Assembly (NCBI RefSeq): GCF_029407905.1
Contig: NW_026577928.1
Location: forward strand, 1,116,001-1,180,000
DNA length: 64,000 nt
From: Bubalus kerabau
Lineage: Eukaryota > Chordata > Mammalia > Artiodactyla > Bovidae
Reading direction: 5' to 3'
Every line of letters starts with the position of its first letter. The stretch's first letter is position 1. Below, in pieces: positions 26,801 through 39,807 of the stretch. The position numbers and the translations under genes were made by a program. A model generated the notes under the pieces. The model was not told where the DNA came from. It was given only the letters and a program-made list of their open reading frames with translations, and ran no database searches.

Positions 26801-29443
26801 GAGTCACTGCAGGGCCGAAGAGACCTCACCTAGGCGTGTGTCCGGGACCTCATATTCCTCTCCAGGGAAGGCAGGGATCTCGGGGTTGCATTCCAGGCTC
26901 CCCCGGGGAGTCAGGCCTCGTCTCGAGGGGAAGCCAAGGACTCCGCTCTCCTCTCGAGTCGCGACGCGGGGCTCTTGGAGCCCCCTGAGCGGCCTCAAGC
27001 GAGTCCAGCCTACTCTTCCGTTTGGAGAGAGGACCCGGGATTGCTCTCCAGGCCATGCAGGAAAAGAAGGCCCTCAGCTCGCGAGGACGGGGGCGTCTCA
27101 GGGCTTTCCTCGAGCTGCGGCGCCCGTGGGGGTTTTCTCCCGAGGCACGACGAGGATCTCAGGGAGCCTCTCGTGCGGCGCCAGGGAAGTCAGGTCTCCA
27201 TGCGCGAGGCGAGGTGGAGCGCTTCCTGGCTCTCGAGTCACGGGAGGGGACTAGGGCCTCGAGACGCATTGAAGAAGGACTCTCGAGGACTTTCTCGGGG
27301 GGCGGCGGGAAACCCTCGTGTCCCTCGCCTTCTGCCGGGGACCTTAGGGAACTTGCCAGGGTGCCTCTGAGAGGCGAGGGATCCTGTGGAGGTTGCGGGG
27401 CCCCTCGGGACTCCGCTGGGTCTGGCGCAACGGAAGAGGGCCTCACCTCGAGGGGAGGCAGGAACCTCAGGCTTCCTCTCCGTTTCGGACTCCGACCGCA
27501 GGGTCCCTGCAGAGTTGGGACAGGAGAGTCAGGCCTCGTCTTGCCTGAGGAAGGGAACCCCGCTGGCCTCTCGAGTTGCTCAGGGGGTCTCAGGCCCCTC
27601 GTCGACCTGTGTGTGGCACCCGCGGGTCTTTGCGGACGATGCACGGGGGTGGCAGTGCCCCTTCGTGTTGTGCCTTCCCCCACAGGGTTGCCTTCGAAGA
27701 GGGGTCCGGGCCTCGGGTCCTTCTCAAGGGCGGACCGGGGAATCGGGGGCGTTCGGCATGTGGCCCCACCCACGTGGCTCGTCTCGAATTTCCTCGTGAG
27801 ACCGGCCTCCTCCTGAGGTGCGCCGGGAAGGCCGGGAACCCCTTCCAGACCACGCAGGGGAATCGCCTCTCCTGTCGCGATCAGGAGGGGAGAAGGGGCT
27901 CAGAGGAAGCGGTGCCGGGACCCTCGGTGTTCCCCTCGAGGGAACCCGGCGTGTCGGGGGACTTTTGGGGGTCGCAGGAAGGCTGTCAGGGACCGTTTCG
28001 CCCTTCAGGGCGGAACAGGGGACTTCCCTTGAGACGCCGTGGCGGGCAAGGGCCTCATCTTGCCAAGAGGTGGGAACCACGTGGTTTTTCTCGAGTTGCG
28101 GCGGGATTCTCGAGTTACGACGGGGATCTCAGCCTTCCCCTTGGGTTGGCCCTGGGAAGCCCAATCTTCCCCTCGGGTTGCGAGGGAAAGCTGGGGGTTG
28201 CGCTCGAGTCACTGCAGGGCCGAAGAGACCTCACCTAGGCGTGTGTCCGGGACCTAATATTCCTCTCCAGGGAAGGCAGGGATCTCGGGGTTGCATTCCA
28301 GGCTCCCCCGGGGAGTCAGGCCTCGTCTCGAGGGGAAGCCAAGGACTCCGCTCTCCTCTCGAGTCGCGACGCGGGTCTCTTGGAGCCCCCTGAGCGGCCT
28401 CAAGGGAGTCCAGCCTCCTCTTCCGTTTGGAGAGAGGACCCGGGATTGCTCTCCAGGCCATGCAGGAAAAGAAGGCCCTCAGCTCGCGAGGACGGGGGCG
28501 TCTCAGGGGTTTCCTCGAGCTGCGGCGCCCGTGGGGGTTTTCTCCCGAGGCACGACGAGGATCTCAGGGAGCCTCTCGTGCGGCGCCAGGGAAGTCAGGT
28601 CTCCATGCGCGAGGCGAGGTGGAGCGCGTCCTGGCTCTCGAGTCACGGGAGGGGACTAGGGCCTCGAGACGTGTTGAAGAAGGACTCTCGAGGTCTTTCT
28701 CGGGGGGCGGCGGGAAACCCTCGTGTCCCTCGCCTTCTGCCGGGGACCTTAGGGAACTTCCCAGGGTGCCTCTGAGAGGCGAGGGATCCTGTGGAGGTGG
28801 CGGGGCCCCTCGGGACTCCGCTGGGTCTGGCGCAACGGAAGAGGGCCTCACCTCGAGGGGAGGCAGGAACCTCAGGCTTCCTCTCCGTTTCGGACTCCGA
28901 CCGCAGGGTCCCTGCAGAGTTGGGACAGGAGAGTCAGGCCTCGTCTTGCCTGAGGAAGGGAACCCCGCTGGCCTCTCGAGTTGCTCAGGGGGTCTCAGGC
29001 ACCTCGTCGAGCTGTGTGTGGCACCCGCGGGTCTTTGCGGACGATGCACGGGGGTGGCAGTGCCCCTTCGTGTTGTGCCTTCACCCACAGGGTTGCCTTC
29101 GAAGAGGGGTCCGGGCCTCGGGTCCTTCTCAAGGGCGGACCGGGGAATCGGGGGCGTTCGGCATGTGGCCCCACCCACGTGGCTCGTCTCGAATTTCCTC
29201 GTGAGACCGGCCTCCTCCTGAGGTGCGCCGGGAAGGCCGGGAACCCCTTCCAGACCACGCAGGGGAATCGCCTCTCCTGTCGCGATCAGGAGGGGAGAAA
29301 GGGCTCAGAAGAAGCGGTGCCGGGACCCTCGGTGTTCCCCTCGAGGGAACCCGGCGTGTCGGGGGACTTTTGGGGGTCGCAGGAAGGCTGTCAGGGACCG
29401 TTTCGCCCTTCAGGGCGGAACAGGGGACTTCCCTTGAGACGCC

Positions 29444-32400
29444 GTGGCGGGCAAGGGCCTCATCTTGCCAAGAGGTGGGAACCACGTGGTTTTTCTCGAG
29501 TTGAGGCGGGATTCTCGAGTTACGACGGGGATCTCAGCCTTCCCCTTGGGTTGGCCCTGGGAAGCCCAATCTTCCCCTCGGGTTGTGAGGGAAAGCTGGG
29601 GGTTGCGCTCGAGTCACTGCAGGGCCGAAGAGACCTCACCTAGGCGTGTGTCCGGGACCTCATATTCCTCTCCAGGGAAGGCAGGGATCTCGGGGTTGCA
29701 TTCCAGGCTCCCCCGGGGAGTCAGGCCTCGTCTCGAGGGGAAGCCAAGGACTCCGCTCTCCTCTCGAGTCGCGACGCGGGTCTCTTGGACCCCCTGAACG
29801 GCCTCAAGGGAGTCCAGCCTCCTCTTCCGTTTGGAGAGAGGACCCGGGATTGCTCTCCAGGCCATGCAGGAAAAGAAGGCCCTCAGCTCGCGAGGACGGG
29901 TGCGTCTCAGGGGTTTCCTCGAGCTGCGGCGCCCGTGGGGGTTTTCTCCCGAGGCACGACGAGGATCTCAGGGAGCCTCTCTTGCGGCGCCAGGGAAGTC
30001 AGGTCTCCATGCGCGAGGCGAGGTGGAGCGCTTCCTGGCTCTCGAGTCACGGGAGGGGACTAGGGCCTCGAGACGCGTTGAAGAAGGACTCTCGAGGTCT
30101 TTCTCGGGGGGCGGCGGGAAACCCTCGTGTCCCTCGCCTTCTGCCGGGGACCTAAGGGAACTTCCCAGGGTGCCTCTGAGAGGCGAGGAATCCTGTGGAG
30201 GTGGCGGGGCCCCTCGGGACTCCGCTGGGTCTGGCGCAACGGAAGAGGGCCTCACCTCGAGGGGAGGCAGGAACCTCAGGCTTCCTCTCCGTTTCGGACT
30301 CCGACCGCAGGGTCCCTGCAGATTTGGGACAGGAGAGTCAGGCCTCGTCTTGCCTGAGGAAGGGAACCCCGCTGGCCTCTCGAGTTGCTCAGAGGGTCTC
30401 AGGCCCCTCGTCGAGCTGTGTGTGGAACCCGCGGGTCTTTGCGGACGATGCACGGGGGTGGCAGTGCCCCTTCGTGTTGTGCCTTCACCCACAGGGTTGC
30501 CTTCGAAGAGGGGTCCGGACCTCGGGTCCTTCTCAAGGGCGGACCGGGGAATCGGGGGCGTTCAGCATGTGGCCCCACCCACGTGGCTCGTCTCGAAATT
30601 CCTCGTGAGACCAGCCTCATCCTGAGGTGCGCCGGGAAGGCCGGGAACCACTTCCAGACCACGCAGGGGAATCGCCTCTCCTGTGGCCATCAGGAGGGGA
30701 GAAGGGTCTCAGAGGAAGCGGTGCCGGGACCCTCGGTGTTCCCCTCGAGGGAACCCGGCGTGTCGGGGGACTTTTGCGGGTCGCAGGAAGGCTGTCAGGG
30801 ACCGTTTCGCCCTTCAGGGCGGAACAGGGGACTTCCCTTGAGACGCCGTGGCGGGCAAGGGCCTCATCTTGCCAAGAGGTGGGAACCACGTGGTTTTTCC
30901 CGAGTTACGACAGGGATCTCAGCCTTCCCCTTGGGTTGGCCCTGGGAAGCCCAATCTTCCCCTCGGGTTGCGAGGGAAAACTGGGGGTTGCGCTCGAGTC
31001 ACTGCAGGGCCGAAGAGACCTCACCTAGGCGTGTGTCCAGGACCTCATATTCCTCTCCAGGGAAGGCAGGGATCTCGGGGTTGCATTCCAGGCTCCCCCG
31101 GGGAGTCAGGCCTCGTCTCGAGGGGAAGCCAAGGACTCCGCTCTCCTCTCGAGTCGCGACGCGGGTCTCTTGGACCCCCTGAACGGCCTCAAGGGAGTCC
31201 AGCCTCCTCTTCCGTTTGGAGAGAGCACCCGGGATTGCTCTCCAGGCCATGCAGGAAAAGAAGGCCCTCAGCTCGCGAGGACGGGTGCGTCTCAGGGGTT
31301 TCCTCGAGCTGCGGCGCCCGTGGGGGTTTTCTCCCGAGGCACGACGAGGATCTCAGGGAGCCTCTCGTGCGGCACCAGGGAAGTCAGGTCTCCATGCGCG
31401 AGGCGAGGTGGAGCGCTTCCTGGCTCTCGAGTCACGGGAGGGGACTAGGGCCTCGAGACGCGTTGAAGAAGGACTCTCGAGGTCTTTCTCAGGGGGCGGC
31501 GGGAAACCCTCGTGTCCCTCGCCTTCTGCCGGGGACCTTAGGGAACTTCCCAGGGTGCCTCTGAGAGGCGAGGGATTCTGTGGAGGTGGCGGGGCCCCTC
31601 GGGACTCCGCTGGGTCTGGCGCAACGGAAGAGGGCCTCACCTCGAGGGGAGGCAGGAACCTCAGGCTTCCTCTCCGTTTCGGACTCCGACCGCAGGGTCC
31701 CTGCAGAGTTGGGACAGGAGAGTCAGGCCTCGTCTTGCCTGAGGAAGGGAACCCCGCTGGCCTCTCGAGTTGCTCAGAGGGTCTCAGGCCCCTCGTCGAG
31801 CTGTGTGTGGCACCCGCGGGTCTTTGCGGACGATGCACGGGGGTGGCAGTGCCCCTTCGTGTTGTGCCTTCACCCACAGGGTTGCCTTCGAAGAGGGGTC
31901 CGGACCTCGGGTCCTTCTCAAGGGCGGACCGGGGAATCGGGGGCGTTCAGCATGTGGCCCCACCCACGTGGCTCGTCTCGAAATTCCTCGTGAGACCAGC
32001 CTCATCCTGAGGTGCGCCGGGAAGGCCGGGAACCACTTCCAGACCACGCAGGGGAATCGCCTCTCCTGTGGCCATCAGGAGGGGAGAAGGGTCTCAGAGG
32101 AAGCGGTGCCGGGACCCTCGGTGTTCCCCTCGAGGGAACCCGGCGTGTCGGGGGACTTTTGCGGGTCGCAGGAAGGCTGTCAGGGACCGTTTCGCCCTTC
32201 AGGGCGGAACAGGGGACTTCCCTTGAGACGCCGTGGCGGGCAAGGGCCTCATCTTGCCAAGAGGTGGGAACCACGTGGTTTTTCTCGAGTTACGACAGGG
32301 ATCTCAGCCTTCCCCTTGGGTTGGCCCTGGGAAGCCCAATCTTCCCCTCGGGTTGCGAGGGAAAGCTGGGGGTTGCGCTCGAGTCACTGCAGGGCCGAAG

Positions 32401-32602
32401 AGACCTCACCTAGGCGTGTGTCCGGGACCTCATATTCCTCTCCAGGGAAGGCAGGGATCTCGGGTTTGCATTCCAGGCTACCCCGGCGAGTCAGGCCTCG
32501 TCTCGAGGGGAAGCCAAGGACTCCGCTCTCCTCTCGAGTCGCGACGCGGTGCTCTTGGAGCCCCCTGAGCGGCCTCAAGCGAGTCCAGCCTCCTCTTCCG
32601 TT
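29444..32602. repeat. Core monomer pair sharing a 19-bp deletion
   Basis: In most monomers the octamer CTCGAGTT occurs twice, 19 bp apart. At 30899-30906 and again at 32284-32291 only one copy remains, followed directly by ACGACAGGG. The two deleted copies also share other private changes: GTGGCCATC for GTCGCGATC near 30683 and 32068, and CTTTTGCGGGTCG for CTTTTGGGGGTCG near 30771 and 32156. They are therefore duplicates of one mutated monomer. The change accounts for the short spacings of 1385 and 1386 bp. Confidence 0.85.
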
Positions 32603-33159
32603 TGGAGAGAGGACCCGGGATTGCTCTCCAGGCCATGCAGGAAGAGAAGGCCCTCAGGTCGCGAGGACGGGGGCGTCTCAGGGCTTTCCTCGAGCTGCGG
32701 CGCCCGTGGGGGTTTTCTCCCGAGGCACGACGAGGATCTCAAGGAGCCTCTCGTGCGGTGCCAGGGAAGTCAGGTCTCCATGCGCGTGGCGAGGGGGAGC
32801 GCGTCCTGGCTCTCGAGTCACGGGAGGGGACTAGGGCCTCGAGACGCGTTGAAGAAGGACTCTCGAGGTCTTTGTCGGGGGGCGGCGGGAAACCCTCGTG
32901 TCCCTCGCCTTCTGCCGGGGACCTTAGGGAACTTCCCAGGGTGCCTCTGAGAGGCGAGGGATCCTGTGGAGGTGGCGGGGCCCCTCGGGCCTCCGCTGGG
33001 TCTGGCGCAACGGAAGAGGGCCTCACCTCGAGGGGAGGCAGGAACCTCAGGCTTCCTCTCCGTTTCGGACTCCGACCGCAGGGTCCCTGCAGAGTTGGGA
33101 CAGGAGAGTCAGGCCTCGTCTTGCCTGAGGAAGGGAACCCCGATGGCCTCTCGAGTTGT

Positions 33160-34450
33160 TCAGAGGGCCCCAGGCCCCTCGTCAAGTTGTGTGTGGAACC
33201 CGCGGTTGTTTCCGGACGATGCACGGGGGTGTCAGTGCCGCTTCGGGCTGTGCCTTCACCCACAGGGTTGCCTTCGAAGAGGGGTCCGTCATCGGGTTCT
33301 TCTCAAGAGCGGACCGGGGAATTGGGCTCGTTCGGCATGTGGCACCACCCACGTGGCTCGTCTCGAATGTCCTCGTGTGACCGGCCTCCTCTTGAGGTGC
33401 GCCGGCAAGTCAGGGAACCCCTTCCAGACCACGCAGGGGAATCGCCTCTCCTGTCGCGATCAGGAAGGGAGAAGGGGCTCAGATGAAGCGGTGCCGGCAC
33501 CCTTGGTGTTCCACTCGAGGGAACCCGGCGTATCGGGGAACTTTTTGGGGTCGCATGAAGGCTGTCAGGTTCCGTTTCGCACTTCAGGGCGGAACAGGGG
33601 ACTTCCCTTGAGACGCCGTCACGGGCAAGTGCCTCATCTTTCCAAGAGGTGGGAACCACGTGGTTTTTCTCGAGTTGCGGCGGAATTCTCATGTTACGAC
33701 AAGGGATTACAGGCTTCCTCTTGTGTCGGCCCTGGGTAACCCAACCTTCTATTCTACTGGCGAGGGAAAGCTGGGGGTTGCGCTCGAGTCACTGCAGGGC
33801 CAAAGAGACCTCATCTAGGCGTGTGTCCAGGACCTAATGCTCCTCTCCAGGGAAGACAAGGATCTCGGGGTTGCATCCCATGCTCCCCCGGGGAGTCAGG
33901 CCTCGCCTCGAGAGGAAGCAAAGGACTCCGCTCTCCTCCCGAGTCGCGACGCTGATATCTTGCTGCCCCCTGAGTGGCCTCAAGGGCGTCCAGCCTCCTC
34001 TTCACTTTTGAGAGAGGACTCCTGATTGCTCTCCAGGCCAGGCAGGAAAAGACGGCCCTCACCTCGCGAGGACGGTGGCATCTCAGGGGTTTCCTCGAGC
34101 TGCGGCACCCGTGGGGGTTTTCTCCCGAGGCACGACGAGGATCTCAGGGAGCCTCTCGTGCGGCGCCAGGGAAGTCATGTCTCCATGCACGTGGCGAGAA
34201 GGAGCGCGTCATTGTTCTCGAGTCATGGGAGGGGACTAGGGCCTCAAGACGCGTTGAAGAAGGACTCTCGATGTCTTTCTCGGGTTGCAGCGGGAAACCC
34301 TCGTTTCCCCCGACTTTTGTCGGGGACCTGAGGGAACTTCCCAGGGTGCCTATGAGAGGTGAGGGTCGCTGTGGTGTTGGTGGGTCCTCTCGGGACTCCA
34401 CTGGGTTTGTCGCAGTGGAAGAGGGCCTCATCTCGAGAGGAGTCAGGAAC
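33160..34450. repeat. Transitional satellite monomer between core and flank types
   Basis: The sequence mixes core and flank diagnostic states. Core-like features include CATGGGAGGGGACTAGGGCC near 34225 and the ACCACGCAGGGG segment near 33428. Flank-like features include GACGATGCACGGGGGTGTCAG near 33215 and CTCATCTCGAGAGG near 34428. The landmark lies near 34008 in altered form (one G lost), 1406 bp after the previous one. From about 34450 onward the flank states dominate. Confidence 0.7.
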
Positions 34451-37400
34451 CTCAGTCTTCCTCTCCAATTCTGACTCTGATCGTAGTGTCCCTGCAGAGT
34501 TGGGACAGGAGAGTCAGGCTATGTCTTTTCTGAGGAATGGAACTCCGCTTGCCTCTTGAGTTGTTCATGGGGTTTCAGGCCCCTTGTCAAACTGTGTGTG
34601 AAATCTGCAGGTTTTTCCAGACGATGCATGGGGGTGTCAGTGACCCTTCGTTTTGTGTCTTCATCCACAGGGTTGCCTACGAAGAGGTGTCCGGGCATCG
34701 TGTTCTTATGAAGAGCGGACTGGGAAATCGGGGTCGTTCAGCATTTGGCACCACCCACGTGGCTAATCTCGAATTTCCTCAAGAAAACGGCCTCATCCTG
34801 AGGTGTGCCGCGAAGGTCATGAAACCCTTCCAGACAAAGCAGAGGATTCGACCCTCCTGTGGCGATCAGGAGGAGAGAAGTGGCTCAGATGAAGTGCTGC
34901 TGGGAACCTCGGTGTTTCCCTCAAGTGAGACAGGTATGTTGGGTAACTTTTGGGGTCGCATAACGCGTTCCAAGTACCGTTTCGCTCTTCAAATTGGAAC
35001 GTGGGACTTCTCTTGGGGTGCTCCAGCGGGCAAGGGCCTCATCTTGGAATGACTGGGGAACCACTTGGTTTTTCTCTAGTTGCGGTGGGATATTTGAGTT
35101 ACCATAGGGAATTCATGCTTCCTCTTGTGTTGGCCCACAAAAGTCTTATCTTCCATTCGAGATTCGAGGAAGAGCTGGAGGTGCGCTCTAGTCACTGAAG
35201 GCAAAAGAGACCCCACCAAGGCTTGTGTGCAGGACCTAATGTTCATGTCAAGGGGCGACAGGAATCTCGGGGTTGCATTCCAGACTCACCCTGGAGTCAG
35301 GCCTCGTCTCGAGGGGAAGCAAAGGACTCTGCTCTCCTCTCGAGTCGGACGGGTATGTCTTGGAGCCCACTGAGTGGCTTAAAGGGAGTCAAACCTCCTC
35401 TGGTGTTTGGAGGGAGGACACAGGATTGCTCTCCAGGCAATGCAGGAAATGAAGGCCCTCGTCTCCCGATGACTGGGGCGTCTCGTAGGTTTTCTCGAGC
35501 TGTGGCGCTAGTGTGGGGTTTCTCACGAAGTAAGACTGGAAGCTCAGTGAGCCTCTCATGTGGTGCCAGGGCAGTCAGGTCTCTATGCACGTGGTGAGAG
35601 GGAGCCCGTCATTGTTCTCGAGTCACGGTAGGGGAATTGGGCCTGAAAACGTGTTAAAGAAGGACTCTCGAGGTCTTTCTTGGGTTGAAGCAGGAAACCC
35701 TGGGTTCCATCGACTTGTGCCAGTGACCTCAGGAAGCTTCTCAGCGTGCCTCTGAGAAGTCAGGGTCACTGTGGAGTTGGGAGGGGCCTCTCGGAACTCC
35801 ACTGGGTTTGGTGCAATGGAAGAGGGCCTCATGACAAGTTGAGGCAGGAACCTCAGGGTTCCTCTCCTGGCTTCGAATGCGCCGGATCTGACTCGGATCG
35901 CAGAGTCCCTGCAGAGCTGGGACAGGAGAGTCAGGCCTCGTCTTGTGTGGAGGAATGGAACTCCGCTTGACTCTCGCGTTGTTCATGGGGTGACAGGCCA
36001 CTTGTCGATTTGTATGTGGAACTTGCGGGTTTTTCTGGACGATGCACTGGGGTGTCACTGCCCCTTCGTGTTGTGCCTTGTTCCACAGGATTGCCTTCGA
36101 GTTGGGTTCTGCCATCGGGTTCTTATCAAGAGCGGACCAGGGAATCGGGGTCTTTTGGCATGCCGCACCACCCACGAGGCTATGTCTCGAATTTCGTCGT
36201 GAGACTGGCCTCATCTTGATGTGCGCCAGGAAGGTCGGGAACGCCTTCCAGACAAAGCAGGGGAATCGAACCTCCTGTCGCCATCAAGAGGGGAGAAGAG
36301 TCTCAGATGAAGTTGTGCCGGGAACCTCGGTGTTCTCCTCAAGTGAGACTGGTATGTCGGGGAACTTTTGGGGTCGCATCAAGGGTTCCAAGTAACTTTT
36401 CGCTCTTCAATACGGAACGTGGGACTTCTCTTGAGACGCTGTAGTGGGCAAGGGCCTCATCTTTCGATGACGGGGGAACCACGTGGTTTTTCTTGAGTTG
36501 GGGCGGGATTCTCGAGTTACAACCGGGAATTCAGGCTTCCTCTTCAACTGGCCCAGGGAAGTCCAGTTTTCATTCGAATTGTGAGTTAGAACTGGGGATT
36601 GCTCTCGAGACACTGCAGGGCCAAATAGACCTCATCTAGGCTTGTGTCCAGGACCTAATGTTCCTCTGCTGGGGCGAAAGCGATCTCAGCATTGCATTCT
36701 CTACTCACCCGGGGAGTCAGGCCTCGTCTCGAGGGGAAGCCAAGGACACCGCTCTCCTGTCAAGTCGCGACGGGTATATCTTGGAGCTCACTGTGTGGCC
36801 TAAAATGAGTCAAGCCTCCTGTGGAGTTTGGAGAGAGGACTCAGCATTGCTCTCCAGGCCATACAGCAAAAGAAGGCCCTCATCTCGTGAGGACTGGGGC
36901 GTCTCGTGGGTATTCTCGAGCTGTGGCTCCAGTGTGGTGTTGCTCACGAGGTATAATGGGGAGCTCAGGGAGCCTCTCCTGTGGCGCCAGGGAAGTCAGG
37001 TTTCTATGCGCGTGGCTAGGGGGAGCGCGTCATTGCTCTCGAGTCATGGTAGGGGAATGGCACCTCAAGACGCGTTGAAGAAGGACTCTCGAGGTCTTTT
37101 ACGGGTTGGGGCAGGAAACCCTTGGTTCCCTCGACTTGTGCCGGTGATCTCAGGAAGGTCTAAGGGTGCCTCTGAGAAGTCAGGGATACTGTGCAGTTGG
37201 GAGGGGTCTCTCGGGACTCCACTGGGTTCGGTGCAATGGAAGAGGGCCTCATCTCGAGTGGAGGCAGGAAACTCATGTTTCCTCTCCTGACTTCCCCTGG
37301 GCCAGATCTGACTCGGATCGCAGTTTCGCTGCAGAGTTCGAACAGGAGAGTCAGGCCTCGTCTTGTGTGGAGGACTGAAACTCTGCTTGCCTCTCCAGTT

Positions 37401-39807
37401 GTTCACGGGGTGACAAGTCACTTCTCGAGCTGTGTGTGGTACCTGCGGGTTTCTCCGGACGATACCCAGGGGTGTCAGTGCCCCTAAGTGTTGTGCCTTC
37501 ATCAAAAGGGTTATCTTCAAAGAGGTGTTCGGGCATCAGGATCTTATCAAGAGCGGACCGGGAAATCGGGGTCTTTTGGCATGTGTCACCATCCACGTGG
37601 CTATGTCTCGAATATCCTCGTGAGACCGGCCTCATCCTGAGATGCACCGGGAAAGGCGGGAACCCCTTCAAGACAAAACAGGGGAATCGACCCTCCTGTC
37701 GCGATCAGGAGGGGAGAAGGGGCCCAGATGTAGTGGTGCCAGGAACCTCGGTGTTCTCCTCGAGTCAGACTGGTGTGTCGAGGAACTTTTGAGGTCGCAT
37801 CAAGGGTGCCAATAACGTTTCGCACTTCAAGACGGAACGTGGGACTTCTCTTGAGACGCTGTAGGGGGCAAGGGCCTCATCTTGGGATGACGGGGGAACC
37901 ACGTGGCGTTTCTCGAGTTGTGGCGGGATTCTCGAGTTTCGACGGGGAATACAGTCTTCCTCATGTGTTGGGCCAGGGAAGTCCTATCTTCCATTCGAGT
38001 TTAAAGGGAGAGCTGGGGATTGCTCTCGAGTCACTGCAGGGCAAAATAGACCTCATCTAGGCTTGTGTCCAGGACTTAATGTTCGTCCCTAGGGGCGACA
38101 GGGATCTTGGGGTTGCATACCAGACACACCCGGGGAATCAGGCCTCGTCTCGAGGGGAAGCAAAGAACTCCGCTGTCCTTTTGAGTCGCGATGGGTATCT
38201 CTTGGAGCCCACTGTGTGCCCTAAAGGGAGTCAAGCCTCCTGTGCTGTTTGGATAGAGGACTCGGGATTCCTCTCCAGGCCATGCAGGAACAGAAGGCCC
38301 TCATCTCGCGATGATGGCGGCGTCTCGTGGGTTTTCTAGACTGCTGCGCTAGTGCCGGGTTTCTGACGAGGTACGAGAGGGAGCTCAGGGAGCCTCTCGT
38401 GTGGCGCCAGGGAAGTCAGGTCCCCATGAGATGGCTAGGGGGAGCTCGTTATTGCTTTCAAGTCATGGTAGGGTAATCGGGCCTCAAGACGGGTTGAAGA
38501 AGGACTCTCGAGGTCTTTCTCGGGTCACTGCATAAAACCCAGGGTTCCCTTGACTTGTGCCTGCGACCTCAGGGAGCTTCTCAGAGTGCCTCTGAGAAGT
38601 CAGGGATACTGTGCAGTTTGGAGGGGCCTCTCGAGACTCCTCTGCATTTGGTGGAATGTAAGAGGGACTCATCTCGAGTTGAAGCAGGAACCTCAGTGTT
38701 CCTCTCCATTTCTGACTCAGATCGCAAGGTCCCTGCATGTTGGTACAGGAGAGTCAGGCCTCGTCTTTTCTGGAGGATGGGACTCCTCTTGCCTCTCGAG
38801 TTGTTCTCGAGGTGACAGGCCACTTGTCGAGCTGTGTGTGTAACCTGCCCGTTTTTCCGGATGATGCACAGGTGTGTTAGTGCCCCTTCGTGTTGTACCT
38901 TCATACTCAAGGCTGCCTTCCAAGACGTGTCCGAGCATCGGATTCTTATCAAGAGCGGACCGGGAAATTGGATTCTTTCAGCAAGTGGCACCACCCACAA
39001 AGCTACGTATCGAATTTCCCCATGAGACCGGCCTCATCCTGACTTGTGCAGGGAAGGTCGGGCCCCCTTGCAGACAAAGCAGGGGAATCGACCCACCGGT
39101 CACGATCAGGAGGGGAGAAGGGGCTTAAATGAAGTGGTGCCGGGAACCTCGGTGTTCCCCTTGAGTGAGACCGGCGTGTTGGGGGACTTTTGGGGTCGCA
39201 TCAAGGGTGCCAAGTACCGTTTCGCATTTCAAGACGGAACCTGGGACATCTTTTGAAACGCTGTAGCGGGCAAGGGCCTCATCTTGCGATGACGGGAGAA
39301 CCACGTGGTTTTGCTCGAGTTGCGGCGGGATTCTCGAGTTATGACCGGGAATTTAGGCTTCCTCTTGTTGGCCTTGAAATCCAATCTTCCATTCGGGTTG
39401 CGAGGGGGAGCTGGGGATTGCGCTAGAGTCACTGCAGGGCAAAAGAGACCTAATCTAGGCTTGTGTCCAGGATCTAACGTTGCTCTCCAGGGGCGACAGG
39501 GATCTCGGGTTTGCATTCCAGACTCATCCGGGGAGTCAGTTCTCACCTCGAGGGTAAGCAAAGAATTCCGCTCTCGTCTCGAGTCGCGATGGGTATCTCT
39601 TGGAGCCCACTGTGTGTACTAAAGGGAGTCAAGCCTCCTGTGGAGTTTGGAGAGAGGACTCGGGATTGGACTCCAGGCCATGCAGGAAAAGAAGGCCCTC
39701 ATCTCGAGATGACGGTGGCGTCTCGTGGGTTTTCTCGAGCTGCGGCGCCAGTGTGGGGTGTCTCATGAAGTACCACGGGGATCTCAGGGAGCCTCTTGTG
39801 TGGCGCC

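Larger units (their letters stand above)
6350..33160. repeat. Satellite I-like tandem array, homogenised core block (1405-bp monomers)
   Basis: The landmark TTGGAGAGAGG (or a close variant) recurs at 7354, 8759, 10164, 11569, 12974, 14379, 15784, 17189, 18594, 19998, 21403, 22808, 24212, 25617, 27022, 28427, 29831, 31216 and 32602. Spacing is 1405 bp, or 1404 where one base is lost. Two spacings of 1385 and 1386 reflect a shared 19-bp deletion. Core copies differ from flank copies at many fixed sites. For example, the core has GGATCTCAGCC where the flank has GGAATTCAGGC, so the EcoRI site is absent; it also has CCTCACCTCGAGGGG and GGGACTTTTGGGGGTCGCAGG. CpG is far better preserved than in the flank. 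The left edge is gradual at about 6340-6360 and the right edge at about 33160. Long open frames on both strands recur once per monomer and are not taken as genes. Confidence 0.9.

Noticed and set aside
31770..32834. 354-codon open frame as a gene
   Set aside because: It is long only because the shared 19-bp deletion joins two frames of adjacent satellite sequence.
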